Shown: piece after piece, positions 42,084 to 50,819 of the stretch | Layout of the letters: each line of letters starts with the position of its first letter | Position numbering within the stretch: position 1 is the stretch's first letter | Assembly: GCA_964590395.1 (NCBI GenBank) | Contig: CAZPVT010000013.1 | Coordinates: 1 to 51,546, forward strand | Source of the DNA: JAOABP01 sp964590395 | GTDB lineage: Bacteria > Hydrothermota > Tepidihabitantia > Tepidihabitantales > Tepidihabitantaceae | Reading direction: 5' to 3' | DNA: 51,546 bases | Made by a program: the position numbers and the translations under genes | The notes under the pieces: generated by a model | The model's database searches: none | Told to the model about the DNA's origin: nothing | Seen by the model: the letters and a program-made list of their open reading frames with translations, nothing else

Positions 42084-42634
42084 GCGAAAAGATTACCGAT
42101 ACCGAAGCCATTCAACCCGGTTCAGAGTTGATTGAACGGGTTATTCATATCAAACGGATTTCCAAAGTGATGAAGGGTGGCAAGCGGATGCGGATTTCGG
42201 CTACCGTGGTAGTTGGTGATGGTAAAGGACAGGTCGGTGTGGGTCATGGCAAAGCGGTTGAGGTTGCGGGTGCGGTACGCAAGGCATCGGCGCAGGCACA
42301 GAAACAAATGGTCAAGGTGGCGTTTAAGGGGCATACCATTCCACATGAAACCACAGGGAAATATGGGGCGAGCAGGGTGCTGGTGAAACCGGCTGCCTCT
42401 GGAACCGGGCTGATCGCTTGTCCTCAGGTCCGCGCGGTACTGGAGGTGGTGGGATTGACTGATGCCTTAAGCAAGGCATTTGGTTCGCGCAATCATTACA
42501 ACACTGCTAAAGCGACCATCATCGCTCTGGAGAAGTTACGCACACTTGATCAGGTGGCATTGGCAAGAAACAAGCCGTTCAGACATTTTATTGAGAAGAA
42601 AGAAAATGAAAAAACTGAAAGTCCGGCTGATTAA
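42080..42634 (+). CDS. rpsE: 30S ribosomal protein S5
   Basis: A 184-residue ribosomal protein with the double-stranded RNA-binding-like N-terminus (ERVIHIKRISKVMKGGKRMRISATVVVGDGKGQVGVGHGKA) and the S5 C-terminal domain (GASRVLVKPAASGTGLIACPQVRAVLEVVGL). The start is TTG, overlapping the rplR stop. It carries a charged C-terminal tail that overlaps rpmD by 29 bases. Confidence 0.96.
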   Translation: MSEKITDTEAIQPGSELIERVIHIKRISKVMKGGKRMRISATVVVGDGKGQVGVGHGKAVEVAGAVRKASAQAQKQMVKVAFKGHTIPHETTGKYGASRVLVKPAASGTGLIACPQVRAVLEVVGLTDALSKAFGSRNHYNTAKATIIALEKLRTLDQVALARNKPFRHFIEKKENEKTESPAD

Positions 42635-42785
42635 GAGCCTGATTGACGAGAAAGAGGAGCACAAACGGACCGCGCGGGCACTCGGTCTGCGGCGGGTAGG
42701 AGCCGAGCGTGAGCACGAAGACACACCGGTAATCAGGGGAATGATATTCCAAATTAAGCACCTGGTAAAAGTGGAGAAGTTGTGA
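42606..42785 (+). CDS. rpmD: 50S ribosomal protein L30
   Basis: A 59-residue protein with the L30 core: KLKVRLIKSLIDEKEEHKRTARALGLRRVG, then HEDTPVIRGMIFQIKHLVKVE. Its length is normal. It overlaps rpsE at the start and rplO at the stop. Confidence 0.93.
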   Translation: MKKLKVRLIKSLIDEKEEHKRTARALGLRRVGAEREHEDTPVIRGMIFQIKHLVKVEKL

Positions 42786-43243
42786 AAATAAGCGAATTAA
42801 GACCTACTCCCGGTGCAAAGAAGAGAAAAAAGCGGGTCGGTTGTGGTCCGGGGTCCGGACATGGCAAAACATCCTGCCGTGGGCACAAAGGCGCGGGACA
42901 ACACTCAGCATCGGAGTTTGATGCCCGGTTTGAGGGTGGGCAGATGCCATATTACCGCCGGATTCCCAAGCGGGGTTTCAATAACCCGACCAGAGTGGAA
43001 TACAGTGTCGTCAATCTTAATGACATTGTCCAATTGGCTGATAACGAAATTACGGTCGAAAAACTACTTGATCGAAGATTGGTGAAAAGGAATCGGCCGG
43101 TGAAGATTTTAGGTAAGGGTGAAATCAATAAGCCGATTACGGTTCAGGCACATGCTTTTTCTGCCACCGCCAAGCAGAAGATCGAACAGGCGGGAGGTAA
43201 GGTGGTAATTATCGTTCCACCATCACAAACCACGGAGCAGTGA
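42782..43243 (+). CDS. rplO: 50S ribosomal protein L15
   Basis: A 153-residue protein with the L15 N-terminal glycine-rich motif (GAKKRKKRVGCGPGSGHGKTSCRGHKGAGQH) and FEGGQMPYYRRIPKRGFNN. The start is GTG, overlapping the rpmD stop (GTGA). It is followed immediately by secY. Confidence 0.96.
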   Translation: MKISELRPTPGAKKRKKRVGCGPGSGHGKTSCRGHKGAGQHSASEFDARFEGGQMPYYRRIPKRGFNNPTRVEYSVVNLNDIVQLADNEITVEKLLDRRLVKRNRPVKILGKGEINKPITVQAHAFSATAKQKIEQAGGKVVIIVPPSQTTEQ

Positions 43244-43244
43244 A

Positions 43245-44549
43245 TTGACTGGCGGCGTCTCCAGCATATTTAAAATCCCGGACCTGCGAAAAAAGATCCT
43301 GTTTACGCTGGCGATGGTGGTGGTCTATCGGCTCGGGACCCATATTCCGGTTCCGGGAATAAATGCCGCAGCACTGGGCTGGGTTATATCCCAGATGAGC
43401 GGGACCATCTTCGGACTGTATGACATTTTTGTTGGTGGTGCCCTCTCCCGGGCATCGGTCTTTGCCCTCGGGGTGATGCCCTATATCTCGGCGTCAATCG
43501 TATTCCAGTTGCTTGGTTCGGTGTTTCCGGTTTTGGAAAAACTACAGCGGGATGAGGAGGGACGAAAGAAACTCAATCAGTACACCCGTTATGCCACAGT
43601 CGTACTGGCGGTAATTCAGTCAGCGAGCATCGCGGTTTACTTAGAGTCTCAACCCCCTACTGAACTTGGTTCGATTGTACTCCAGCCCGGGCTTTTCTTC
43701 CGGATTATGACCATCTTCACGCTGACTGCGGGTACGATCTTCGTTATGTGGCTGGGTGAACAGATTACCGACCGCGGTATCGGCAACGGGATTTCGTTTA
43801 TCATTTTAATCGGCTGTCTGGACAGCACACCTCGGGACCTGGAGCGGACTTTCCAGCAAGCAAGGATCAGTTCCTGGCTATGGCTGATTATCATCGCGGC
43901 AATGGTGTTTATCATTTATGCCACGGTGGTTTTGTTCACGATGGCGGTGCGGAAGATTCCGGTGCAGTATCCTAAGCGGATCGTCGGCAGAAGGATGTAT
44001 GGTGGTCAGAGTACGCACATTCCCTTGCGGGTGGTTACTGCAGGGGTGATTCCGATCATCTTTGCCCAGAGTCTGATCGTGTTTCCCTCCACCTTTGCCA
44101 CTTTTCTGAAGCTGCCGTTCCTGACATGGCTACAGCAGTTTCTTTCTCCAGGGGGCTGGCTTTATAACCTGCTCTTTGCGGTGTTGATTATCTTCTTTAC
44201 CTATTTTTACACCTCGATCGTATTCAATCCCCGGGACCTGGCGGACAATATGCAACGTTACGGTGGGTTTATCCCCGGTATTAGACCAGGGGAAAAGACC
44301 GCGGCGTACATTGACCGTAGTCTATCACTTCTAACCTTGCCCGGCGCGCTCTTTTTGACGGTCATTGCCCTCTTACCCTGGCTACTGATGAGTGCGTTCC
44401 GGGTACCGTTCTACTTTGGTGGCACGACCCTTTTGATCATTGTCGGCGTTGCACTTGACACCCTCCAGCAGATTGAGGCGCACCTGGTGATGCGTCATTA
44501 TGAGGGGCTGGTGAAGGGGGGCAAGTTTCTGGGCCGACGGTTCGGATAA
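43245..44549 (+). CDS. secY: Preprotein translocase subunit SecY
   Basis: A 434-residue core channel of the Sec translocon, with ten membrane segments. Family landmarks are RLGTHIPVPGIN near the N-terminus, GIMPYI-like LGVMPYISASIVFQLL, GIGNGISFIILIGC and the C-terminal GGTTLLIIVGVALDTLQQIEAHL. The start is TTG directly after rplO. No adk or map follows, unlike the standard operon. Confidence 0.96.
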   Translation: MTGGVSSIFKIPDLRKKILFTLAMVVVYRLGTHIPVPGINAAALGWVISQMSGTIFGLYDIFVGGALSRASVFALGVMPYISASIVFQLLGSVFPVLEKLQRDEEGRKKLNQYTRYATVVLAVIQSASIAVYLESQPPTELGSIVLQPGLFFRIMTIFTLTAGTIFVMWLGEQITDRGIGNGISFIILIGCLDSTPRDLERTFQQARISSWLWLIIIAAMVFIIYATVVLFTMAVRKIPVQYPKRIVGRRMYGGQSTHIPLRVVTAGVIPIIFAQSLIVFPSTFATFLKLPFLTWLQQFLSPGGWLYNLLFAVLIIFFTYFYTSIVFNPRDLADNMQRYGGFIPGIRPGEKTAAYIDRSLSLLTLPGALFLTVIALLPWLLMSAFRVPFYFGGTTLLIIVGVALDTLQQIEAHLVMRHYEGLVKGGKFLGRRFG

Positions 44550-44564
44550 TACCCTCTCTACCAG

Positions 44565-45902
44565 GTGGACTTTCTAAGTCTGCTCAGACGTAAACAGGAA
44601 CGGGGCAGGCTGAAGGTTGAGGAGATTGAGTGGCTGGTTAACAGTTACACCCGCGGAGAGATTCCTGATTATCAGATGGCTGCCTGGCTGATGGCGGTCT
44701 ACCTGCGCGGGCTGGACAAATCAGAGACGGTTGCTTTAACCCGGGCAATGATGAACTCGGGAGCCGTGTTGGACCTCAGTGCCATTTCTGGTTCAAAGAT
44801 TGACAAACATTCCACCGGTGGAGTCGGAGATAAGGTATCGCTGATCCTCGCACCACTCGTTGCTGCTTGCGGGGTGGTGGTGCCGATGATTTCAGGGCGG
44901 AGTCTGGGCCACACCGGTGGCACACTGGATAAACTGGAGTCAATTCCCGGTTTCCGCACCGATCTTTCCGAGACGGAGTTTATTGAAGCGCTCAATAAAA
45001 TCGGGGTAGCGATGATCGGGCAGACAGAGACGATCTGTCCGGCGGACAGAAAGATCTATGCCCTGCGCGACGCTACCAACACGGTTGCTTCAATACCTTT
45101 GATCGCTGCCAGTATAATGAGCAAGAAACTGGCCGAAGGAATTGATGGCTTAGTTTTAGATGTCAAGACCGGGCGGGGTGCGTTTATGAGGACCCAGCGT
45201 CAGGCACGCAAACTCGCCCGACTGATGATTGAGATTGGTAACTCACTGGGCAAAAAGGTGCGGGCGTTGATTACCGGTATGAATCAACCATTGGGGAGGA
45301 CCGTGGGCAATGCGCTGGAGGTGAGGGAGGCGATCGATTGTCTCAAAGGTGACTGGGCGCCGGATTTAAGGGAGGTTACCCTGGAACTGGGAATGGAAAT
45401 GCTTTTACTCGCTGGGGTGGCTAAAACTCCCCAGCAGGGACGCAGGCTACTCCTGCGGGCAATTGAAACCGGTCGGGCGCTTGAAAAGTTTGCCCGGATA
45501 ATTGAAAATCAGGGTGGCGATCCCGCGGTCATTGATAATCCTGAGAGTTTGCCGGTTGCTAAATACAGACAGCAGGTCCTGGCAACTGCCTCCGGCTATA
45601 TCCGCGCAATTGATGCTTATCGGGTGGGAATGTTAGGTTTGGAGATCGGTCTGGGCAGAAAACGGCTCGACTCTGCGGTTGATCCGGGAGCCGGCTTTAT
45701 CTTCTTTAAAAAGGTGGGGTCAGCGGTAAAGGGAGGTGAGGTGATCGCTGAGGTTTATGCCGCATCACAGACAAAGGCGGAAAAGGTGGCAAGAGAGCTT
45801 GCCGACTGTTTCAAATACCAGGAACAACCGGTAAAACCGGAGGAAATGATAATTGAAAGACTGGGAATTCAGAGGAAAGATAAGTCCAGAAAAAGGGGGT
45901 AA
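44565..45902 (+). CDS. Pyrimidine-nucleoside (thymidine) phosphorylase
   Basis: A 445-residue phosphorylase that cleaves pyrimidine nucleosides with phosphate. The family signature SGRSLGHTGGTLDKLESIPGF is at about residues 109-128, preceded by SKIDKHSTGGVGDKVSLILAP (phosphate-binding). The C-terminal alpha/beta domain (GFIFFKKVGSAVKGGEVIAEVYA) is complete. The GTG start is 15 bases after secY, so it is likely co-transcribed with ribosomal protein genes. I cannot tell thymidine-only (deoA) from broad (pdp) specificity. Confidence 0.92.
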   Translation: MDFLSLLRRKQERGRLKVEEIEWLVNSYTRGEIPDYQMAAWLMAVYLRGLDKSETVALTRAMMNSGAVLDLSAISGSKIDKHSTGGVGDKVSLILAPLVAACGVVVPMISGRSLGHTGGTLDKLESIPGFRTDLSETEFIEALNKIGVAMIGQTETICPADRKIYALRDATNTVASIPLIAASIMSKKLAEGIDGLVLDVKTGRGAFMRTQRQARKLARLMIEIGNSLGKKVRALITGMNQPLGRTVGNALEVREAIDCLKGDWAPDLREVTLELGMEMLLLAGVAKTPQQGRRLLLRAIETGRALEKFARIIENQGGDPAVIDNPESLPVAKYRQQVLATASGYIRAIDAYRVGMLGLEIGLGRKRLDSAVDPGAGFIFFKKVGSAVKGGEVIAEVYAASQTKAEKVARELADCFKYQEQPVKPEEMIIERLGIQRKDKSRKRG

Positions 45903-45904
45903 AT

Positions 45905-46681
45905 GTGTGCTTATTAACCTTCCTGTTACTTTTATTAACCGGCTATCAGGTGGAATGGCAACTGCCGATTCAGCGGGGCTTTGTTTCCGTTGGTCCGGAT
46001 GTCACCGGAGACAGTCTGCCGGAACTGGTGATTGAGTACGGATATACGCACCGTGATTCGCTGGTTTTTGTCAGTGGTCGCACCCGACAGCGGGTCTGGA
46101 CGATTCCCAATCCCTATTCAAATTACGACTACTGGCAGATTGTTGGTACTGCCAATACCGACGGCGACGGCGCAGATGAACTGCTGGTTTACGGCTACCG
46201 TTATGAATATACCAACTATCGTTACTACACCCGATTTCATATCTACGACTGTAACCAGCGCACCCTGGAGTTTGTAAGCCCTGAATTTGTCAGTAACTAT
46301 CATTTTCCCTATCCCCGACTTGCGGAAATTGATGGTGATGGAATCTGGGAGATCTGTATTGGCTACGGTGACACCATTAACTACACATTTCTGGTCTACG
46401 GTTGGCAGGGTGCGGGTATAAATCAGTACGGTGTAAAGTCTCGAACCACATTCAACGCCTTACCGGTACCCGCGGTCCAGAAGGTGACAATACCGACAGC
46501 CGGGGGTAAAAATGTCTTTGTTTTTGACCCGGCGGGCAGGCTGATCCGGACAATACCGGTGCCCGCTAACTCCGGTTCGGTGATCTGGGATGGTCTGGAT
46601 GAGAAAAAAGAGCCGGTCCAACCCGGAGTTTACTTTTACCACAACGGCAACGGCACCGGAAAAATCGAGCTTGTGCGCTAA
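45905..46681 (+). CDS. Secreted FG-GAP-like protein with sorting-like tail
   Basis: A 258-residue protein. It begins with a very short hydrophobic signal-like segment (CLLTFLLLLLTGYQ) and has three calcium-binding-like loops of the VCBS/FG-GAP type (DVTGDSLPEL, NTDGDGADELLVYG, EIDGDGIWEICIG). The C-terminal 80 residues are a FlgD-like module (KNVFVFDPAGRLIRTIPV, SVIWDGLDEKKEPVQPGVYFY). Its mature size is small. The start is GTG 3 bases after the upstream stop, behind a G-run; the start could be elsewhere. Function is unknown. Confidence 0.7.
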   Translation: MCLLTFLLLLLTGYQVEWQLPIQRGFVSVGPDVTGDSLPELVIEYGYTHRDSLVFVSGRTRQRVWTIPNPYSNYDYWQIVGTANTDGDGADELLVYGYRYEYTNYRYYTRFHIYDCNQRTLEFVSPEFVSNYHFPYPRLAEIDGDGIWEICIGYGDTINYTFLVYGWQGAGINQYGVKSRTTFNALPVPAVQKVTIPTAGGKNVFVFDPAGRLIRTIPVPANSGSVIWDGLDEKKEPVQPGVYFYHNGNGTGKIELVR

Positions 46682-46702
46682 AAATCGGTTTTAAACCCCG
46701 GC

Positions 46703-46731
46703 TTGATTTCTGCCGTTTTTCTCGCTATATT
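46703..46731 (+). promoter_or_regulatory. Promoter abutting the kinase gene (leaderless)
   Basis: TTGATT (46703-46708), a 17-base spacer and TATATT (46726-46731). Five bases then separate it from the GTG start at 46737, so the predicted transcription start falls on or inside the start codon. Confidence 0.55.
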
Positions 46732-46736
46732 GCGGA

Positions 46737-48326
46737 GTGGTAAAAACGGCGGTGCCTTCAATTCAGGGGCGGGTTAAAGAACTGCTAAAGCCAGAGATTT
46801 ACGGTGCCGGGGTCAAAAAGGTTCGATTGATTCAGACCCATACCTCCTGGGTTTTCATTGCGGGTGAGTTTGCCTACAAGGTGAAAAAACCGGTAAACTT
46901 CGGTTTTCTGGACTACACGACCCTTCAAGCCAGGAGATTTTTCTGCAAAGAGGAGTTTCGCTTAAACCGGAAACTATCACCGGAACTTTACATCGGTGTC
47001 CTGCCTGTTGTTGACCGGTCAGGGAAAATCCGGTTTGGAGGCAAGGGCAGGGTAATTGACTACTGTATCAAAATGCGGGCGATGCCCCAGTCAGCAATAA
47101 TGACCGAAAAACTGAAAAAAGGCAGGGTGGACTATTTGACAATTGATGAACTTGCCCGGATTGTGGCACAGTTTCACCGGCAAGCCGAGACCGGTAAAGA
47201 GATTGCCCGCTACGGCTCAATCAAGACCGTCAAATTCAACTGGGAGGAAAACTTTATTCAGACCCGGGAGTTTATCGGCAGGACGATAAACGAAGATCAG
47301 TTTTACACAATCAAACGGGCAATTGAGCGGTTTATCTTTACTAACCGCAGATTATTTCTCACCCGTCAGCGGGCAGGCTTTATTAAACGGTGTCACGGTG
47401 ACCTGCACCCCAGAAACATCTTCCTCAAAGACAAAATTTACATCTTTGACTGCCTGGAGTTCAACCCGAGATTTTTCTGCTCTGACACCGCCGCGGAGAT
47501 TGCGTTTATGGCGATGGATTTAGACTTTCACAACCGCCATGACCTGGCAAACTTTTTTATTGAGCGGTATCTGATTTACTCCGATGATCCGGGTATTTTG
47601 CCATTATTAAACTTCTACCGGTGCTACCGGGCTTATGTCCGGGGCAAGGTTACCAGTTTCCTCCTCAACGACCCCAATGTCTCATCTGTTGCCAAAGCCA
47701 ATGTCCGATGCGATGCCCGGCGCTATTTTCACCTTGCCTTTCGCTATGCCCGTTTTCTGGACAGAAAGCCATATCTTATGGTGGTCTTTGGCTTGCCCGG
47801 GGTGGGTAAAACCTACCTGGCACGACGCCTGGCAGAAAAACACTTAGCGATGCATCTCCTTTCTGACTCCATCCGCAAACAACTCTGCAATGTCCCGGTA
47901 ACCGAGCACCGGTTTGAGGGCTATGGCAAAGGGCTCTATGCATCCGGTGTTTCTCAAAGGACCTATGCGGAGATGTTTAACCGGGCAGAGATGTTTCTGC
48001 GCGGTAGGATAAGCGTAATATTAGATGCCACATTCACTTCTGAAGAATCAAGAGAGCGTTGCCGGCAACTGGCAAAAAAACTGAATGTGCCATTACTTTT
48101 CATCTGGGTAACCTGTCCGGAAAAGACGGTCGTCAGTCGTCTGCGCCGCCGGGCAAATCGGGCAGGCTTCTCTGATGCCAACCTGACGATCTACCGGATA
48201 ATGAAAGAGAAATTCATTCCACCTGCACCGGCACCGGACCTGATTCAGATAGACTCAAGACAGAAGACAGAAAGGCTTTTAATTCAGATTGAAAAACGGT
48301 TAAATCGGTTATTATTAGAAACTTAA
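46737..48326 (+). CDS. Bifunctional aminoglycoside phosphotransferase-like/P-loop kinase
   Basis: A 529-residue two-domain protein of the COG2187-COG0645 type. Residues about 20-320 are an aminoglycoside/choline-kinase-like fold with the catalytic loop RCHGDLHPRNIFL (about 217-229) and the metal-binding FDCLEFN that follows. Residues about 345-529 are a P-loop kinase (VFGLPGVGKTYLARRL, about 348-363) with a later ILDATFTSEESR segment, like gluconate/zeta-type kinases. The substrate is unknown; despite the family name there is no evidence for antibiotic resistance. Monocistronic, with its own promoter. Confidence 0.85.
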   Translation: MVKTAVPSIQGRVKELLKPEIYGAGVKKVRLIQTHTSWVFIAGEFAYKVKKPVNFGFLDYTTLQARRFFCKEEFRLNRKLSPELYIGVLPVVDRSGKIRFGGKGRVIDYCIKMRAMPQSAIMTEKLKKGRVDYLTIDELARIVAQFHRQAETGKEIARYGSIKTVKFNWEENFIQTREFIGRTINEDQFYTIKRAIERFIFTNRRLFLTRQRAGFIKRCHGDLHPRNIFLKDKIYIFDCLEFNPRFFCSDTAAEIAFMAMDLDFHNRHDLANFFIERYLIYSDDPGILPLLNFYRCYRAYVRGKVTSFLLNDPNVSSVAKANVRCDARRYFHLAFRYARFLDRKPYLMVVFGLPGVGKTYLARRLAEKHLAMHLLSDSIRKQLCNVPVTEHRFEGYGKGLYASGVSQRTYAEMFNRAEMFLRGRISVILDATFTSEESRERCRQLAKKLNVPLLFIWVTCPEKTVVSRLRRRANRAGFSDANLTIYRIMKEKFIPPAPAPDLIQIDSRQKTERLLIQIEKRLNRLLLET

Positions 48327-48455
48327 TACCTGTTTGCATCCGTGTCCGATTTTGGCTTTTTCTAACACCCAATATATAAATAAGCCCGGACTGTCAAAAG
48401 TGCAAAAGTTTAAAACGGTGGTGGGTCAGAGAGGTGCTGTAGAGGGGGCAGTACC
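48327..48455. other. Intergenic region left of the restriction locus
   Basis: No credible gene is seen here. It contains AGGGGGCAGTA (48443-48453), whose GGGGGCAGTA core also occurs in the intergenic element at 28211-28220. This sits at the point where base composition becomes more A/T-rich. Confidence 0.4.
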
Positions 48456-48725
48456 CAGGACCGTCCTTTTAACGCTTATTTCAACGATAAGAATAACAAT
48501 TTCAAAGAGTTATATGATAAGGGTTTTCTCTGGGGTTGTTTGGACTATTTTGCAAATTCTACAAATAGTCTTACCGCTGATTCTCGTATTAAGGATACAA
48601 ACCATGCTCAATCAGATGGTATAACAAATGGGAATAGGGAGGCTTTTTATATTTCTATTCCTCACGATTTCATCCATCACTCTTATTATGATATTTCCTG
48701 CGGTGACCTGCAGGCTATTGGTTGA
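48456..48725 (+). pseudogene. Possible 3' remnant of a gene
   Basis: An open frame without a good start runs from about 48456 to a stop at 48723-48725. Its translation has ordinary protein composition (FNDKNNNFKELYDKGFLWG, then FYISIPHDFIHHSYYDISCG), unlike the low-complexity frames elsewhere between genes. It has no ribosome site, and the upstream side abuts the GGGGGCAGTA block, so it looks like the 3' end of a gene truncated by a rearrangement. I do not recognise the family. Confidence 0.3.
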
Positions 48726-48744
48726 AAAATGGCATAGTACCAAA

Positions 48745-48772
48745 TTGACAACCGTCTGAAAAATGATAACTT
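48745..48772 (+). promoter_or_regulatory. Weak promoter candidate for hsdM
   Basis: A perfect TTGACA (48745-48750) with a 16-base spacer to TAACTT (48767-48772), a poor -10. The hsdM GTG is at 48798 with AGAGGT upstream. Confidence 0.3.
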
Positions 48773-48797
48773 TGAGTTAGAAAGCAAGAGGTAAAAA

Positions 48798-50330
48798 GTG
48801 CAGGAAAAGGATTTAAATTTTGAGGAGAAACTCTGGAAGGCAGCGGACAAATTAAGGAAAAAGCTTGAGGTTCACGAGTATAAATATGTTGTCTTAGGGC
48901 TGATATTTTTAAGGTATATCTCCTACGCATTTGAGGAGAAGCAGAAAGAACTAAAGGGGAATCGGCAAAAGGATTTACCGCCAGAATTTGCCAGAGAAAT
49001 TTTGGCAGATAAAGACCGCTATCTTGCAAATGGTGTCCTATACATACCCGAAAGAGCCAGATGGGATTATATAAGGAAAAATGCCACTCAACCCAATATC
49101 GGCGAGATTATTCAGAAGGCAATCAAAGTTCTTGAAGATGAATACTCAAAACAACTCTACGATGTAATTCCTAAAAATTATTTTACCCATCCCAAACTCG
49201 ACAGTTACGACCTGGCATATCTTATTAATACTTTCTCGGAAATTCAGTTTGATGACAAACACATAGAAAAGGACATTTTCGGCAGGATATACGAATATTT
49301 TCTGGCAAAATTTACTGAAGCCGAGGGCAAGAAAGGAGGAGAGTTTTACACTCCCCGGTCATTAACAAACCTGATTGTTGAAATTTTGGATGTTAAAGGG
49401 GGCAGAATTTTTGACCCGGCTTGTGGGTCGGGTGGTTTCTTTGTCTCGGCGCTGAGGAAACTTCAAAGCGAAGGCATTGAGAAAGAAACATTGTCTATCT
49501 ATGGCCAGGAGTCAAAGGAGTTTGTCTGGAAGGTGTGCAAAATGAATTTAGCAATCAGGAATGCGGAAGGTGATATAAGAATCGGTGACTCCTATCACGA
49601 CGACAAATTTTTTAATTTGCGAGCAGACTATGTGGTTTCCAATCCGCCTTTTAATGATAGTGAATGGGGCAGGGACCGGATAAAACCTAATGACCCGAGA
49701 TTTAAATACGGACTGCCACCGGAAAATAATGCCAATTTTGTTTGGATACAGCATTATATCTATCATCTGGCGCCGCAGGGCAGAGCCGGTTTTGTGATGG
49801 CAAACGGCGCCTTATCAGGAGGAAATCAGGAAGGAGAAATCAGAAAGAAAATTATTGAGGATGATTTAGTTTACGGAATAATTGCAACGCCACCAAAGAT
49901 GTTTTATACAGTTTCTTTACCCGCCTCTTTATGGTTTTTAAGGAAATCAAAGCCCGGGCATATGAAAGGGAAGATGCTTTTTATTTATGCCAAAAAGATG
50001 TTCAAGCCCATCTCAAGAAGGCAGAATGTTTTTACTGAGGAGCATATAAATAAGATTGTTGAAAAATTCAGGATGTTTGAAAAGGGAGAGCCAGAGGATA
50101 AGATAAATGAAATTGGATTTGCCCGGGTTGCTTCTATTGAGGATGTCGCTAAAAATGGCTATGTCTTAACACCGGGAAGGTATGTGGGGATAAAACTTGA
50201 CGAAGAAGATATACCGTTTGAAGTGAAGATGAGCGAGTATGCAAAGGAACTTTCAGAATTGTTTAAACAAGAAAAAAAATTAACTGATAAAGTTAAGGAG
50301 ATATTTAAGGGCTTAGGTTGGGAGATATGA
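48798..50330 (+). CDS. hsdM: Type I restriction-modification DNA methyltransferase HsdM
   Basis: A 510-residue adenine-N6 methyltransferase subunit. An N-terminal HsdM helical domain (NFEEKLWKAADKLRKKLEVHEYKYVVLGLIFLRYI) is followed by GGEFYTPRSLTNLIVEIL, SAM motif I DPACGSGGF (206-214) and the catalytic NPPF (282-285). The reading frame is intact and the start is GTG with AGAGGT. It begins the AT-richer right edge, which suggests acquisition by transfer. Its specificity subunit HsdS is two genes downstream; hsdR would lie outside the window. Confidence 0.94.
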   Translation: MQEKDLNFEEKLWKAADKLRKKLEVHEYKYVVLGLIFLRYISYAFEEKQKELKGNRQKDLPPEFAREILADKDRYLANGVLYIPERARWDYIRKNATQPNIGEIIQKAIKVLEDEYSKQLYDVIPKNYFTHPKLDSYDLAYLINTFSEIQFDDKHIEKDIFGRIYEYFLAKFTEAEGKKGGEFYTPRSLTNLIVEILDVKGGRIFDPACGSGGFFVSALRKLQSEGIEKETLSIYGQESKEFVWKVCKMNLAIRNAEGDIRIGDSYHDDKFFNLRADYVVSNPPFNDSEWGRDRIKPNDPRFKYGLPPENNANFVWIQHYIYHLAPQGRAGFVMANGALSGGNQEGEIRKKIIEDDLVYGIIATPPKMFYTVSLPASLWFLRKSKPGHMKGKMLFIYAKKMFKPISRRQNVFTEEHINKIVEKFRMFEKGEPEDKINEIGFARVASIEDVAKNGYVLTPGRYVGIKLDEEDIPFEVKMSEYAKELSELFKQEKKLTDKVKEIFKGLGWEI

Positions 50331-50794
50331 TTGAGACACAAAATATAGAATGTAAAGAAAAATTTACGGATAGGACATTGAAGAAATTGTGTGCATTTGC
50401 TAATACGAAGAGAGGAACTTTATATATAGGAAGGATAATAGATAGTTTAAAATCTCAGGGATTACTTGAGCCAGAATTTAAAGAGGAGATGGGCGGTTTT
50501 TCTGTAAGATTTTATAAGGATATTTACACAGAAGAGAATTTAAGGAATATGGGACTAACTGAAAGACAAATAAAGGCGGTTTTATATGTGAAGGAGAAGG
50601 GAAAGATTACAAATAAGAAGTATCAGGAAATAAATAATACCACAAAAAAGACCGCTTCAAGAGATTTATCTGCTTTGGTTGATAAGGAAATATTAGGGCA
50701 AATTGGCGAGACTGGTAAAGGAACTCACTATGTTTTAATTAAAAGAAAACTTATAGGGGACAAAGGGGACACAAAGGGGACAAATGGGCAATAA
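50327..50794 (+). CDS. Shrunken AlbA_2-type DNA-binding/wHTH protein
   Basis: A 155-residue protein starting at the ATG that overlaps the hsdM stop (ATGA). Residues 1-35 (ETQNIECKEKFTDRTLKKLCAFANTKRGTLYIG) match the start of the AlbA_2 (Schlafen-like, COG2865) domain. Residue 36 onward (RIIDSLKSQGLLEPEFKEEMGGFSVRFYK, then a winged-helix LTERQIKAVLYVKEKGKI...) matches the C-terminal end of the same family. Full-length members are about 400-500 residues, so some 300 or more residues, including the rest of AlbA_2 and the GHKL ATPase-like part, are missing without a frameshift. The C-terminal tail is a GDKGDTKGTNG repeat. It could be a functional mini-regulator or a deletion remnant. Confidence 0.75.
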   Translation: MIETQNIECKEKFTDRTLKKLCAFANTKRGTLYIGRIIDSLKSQGLLEPEFKEEMGGFSVRFYKDIYTEENLRNMGLTERQIKAVLYVKEKGKITNKKYQEINNTTKKTASRDLSALVDKEILGQIGETGKGTHYVLIKRKLIGDKGDTKGTNGQ

Positions 50795-50819
50795 ACGGGC
50801 ATTAAAGGGGCAATGAGTT

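Noticed and set aside
46737..48326. Antibiotic-resistance gene
   Set aside because: The aminoglycoside-phosphotransferase-like fold is shared by many small-molecule kinases, and the fused P-loop kinase and housekeeping-like context give no support for drug resistance.
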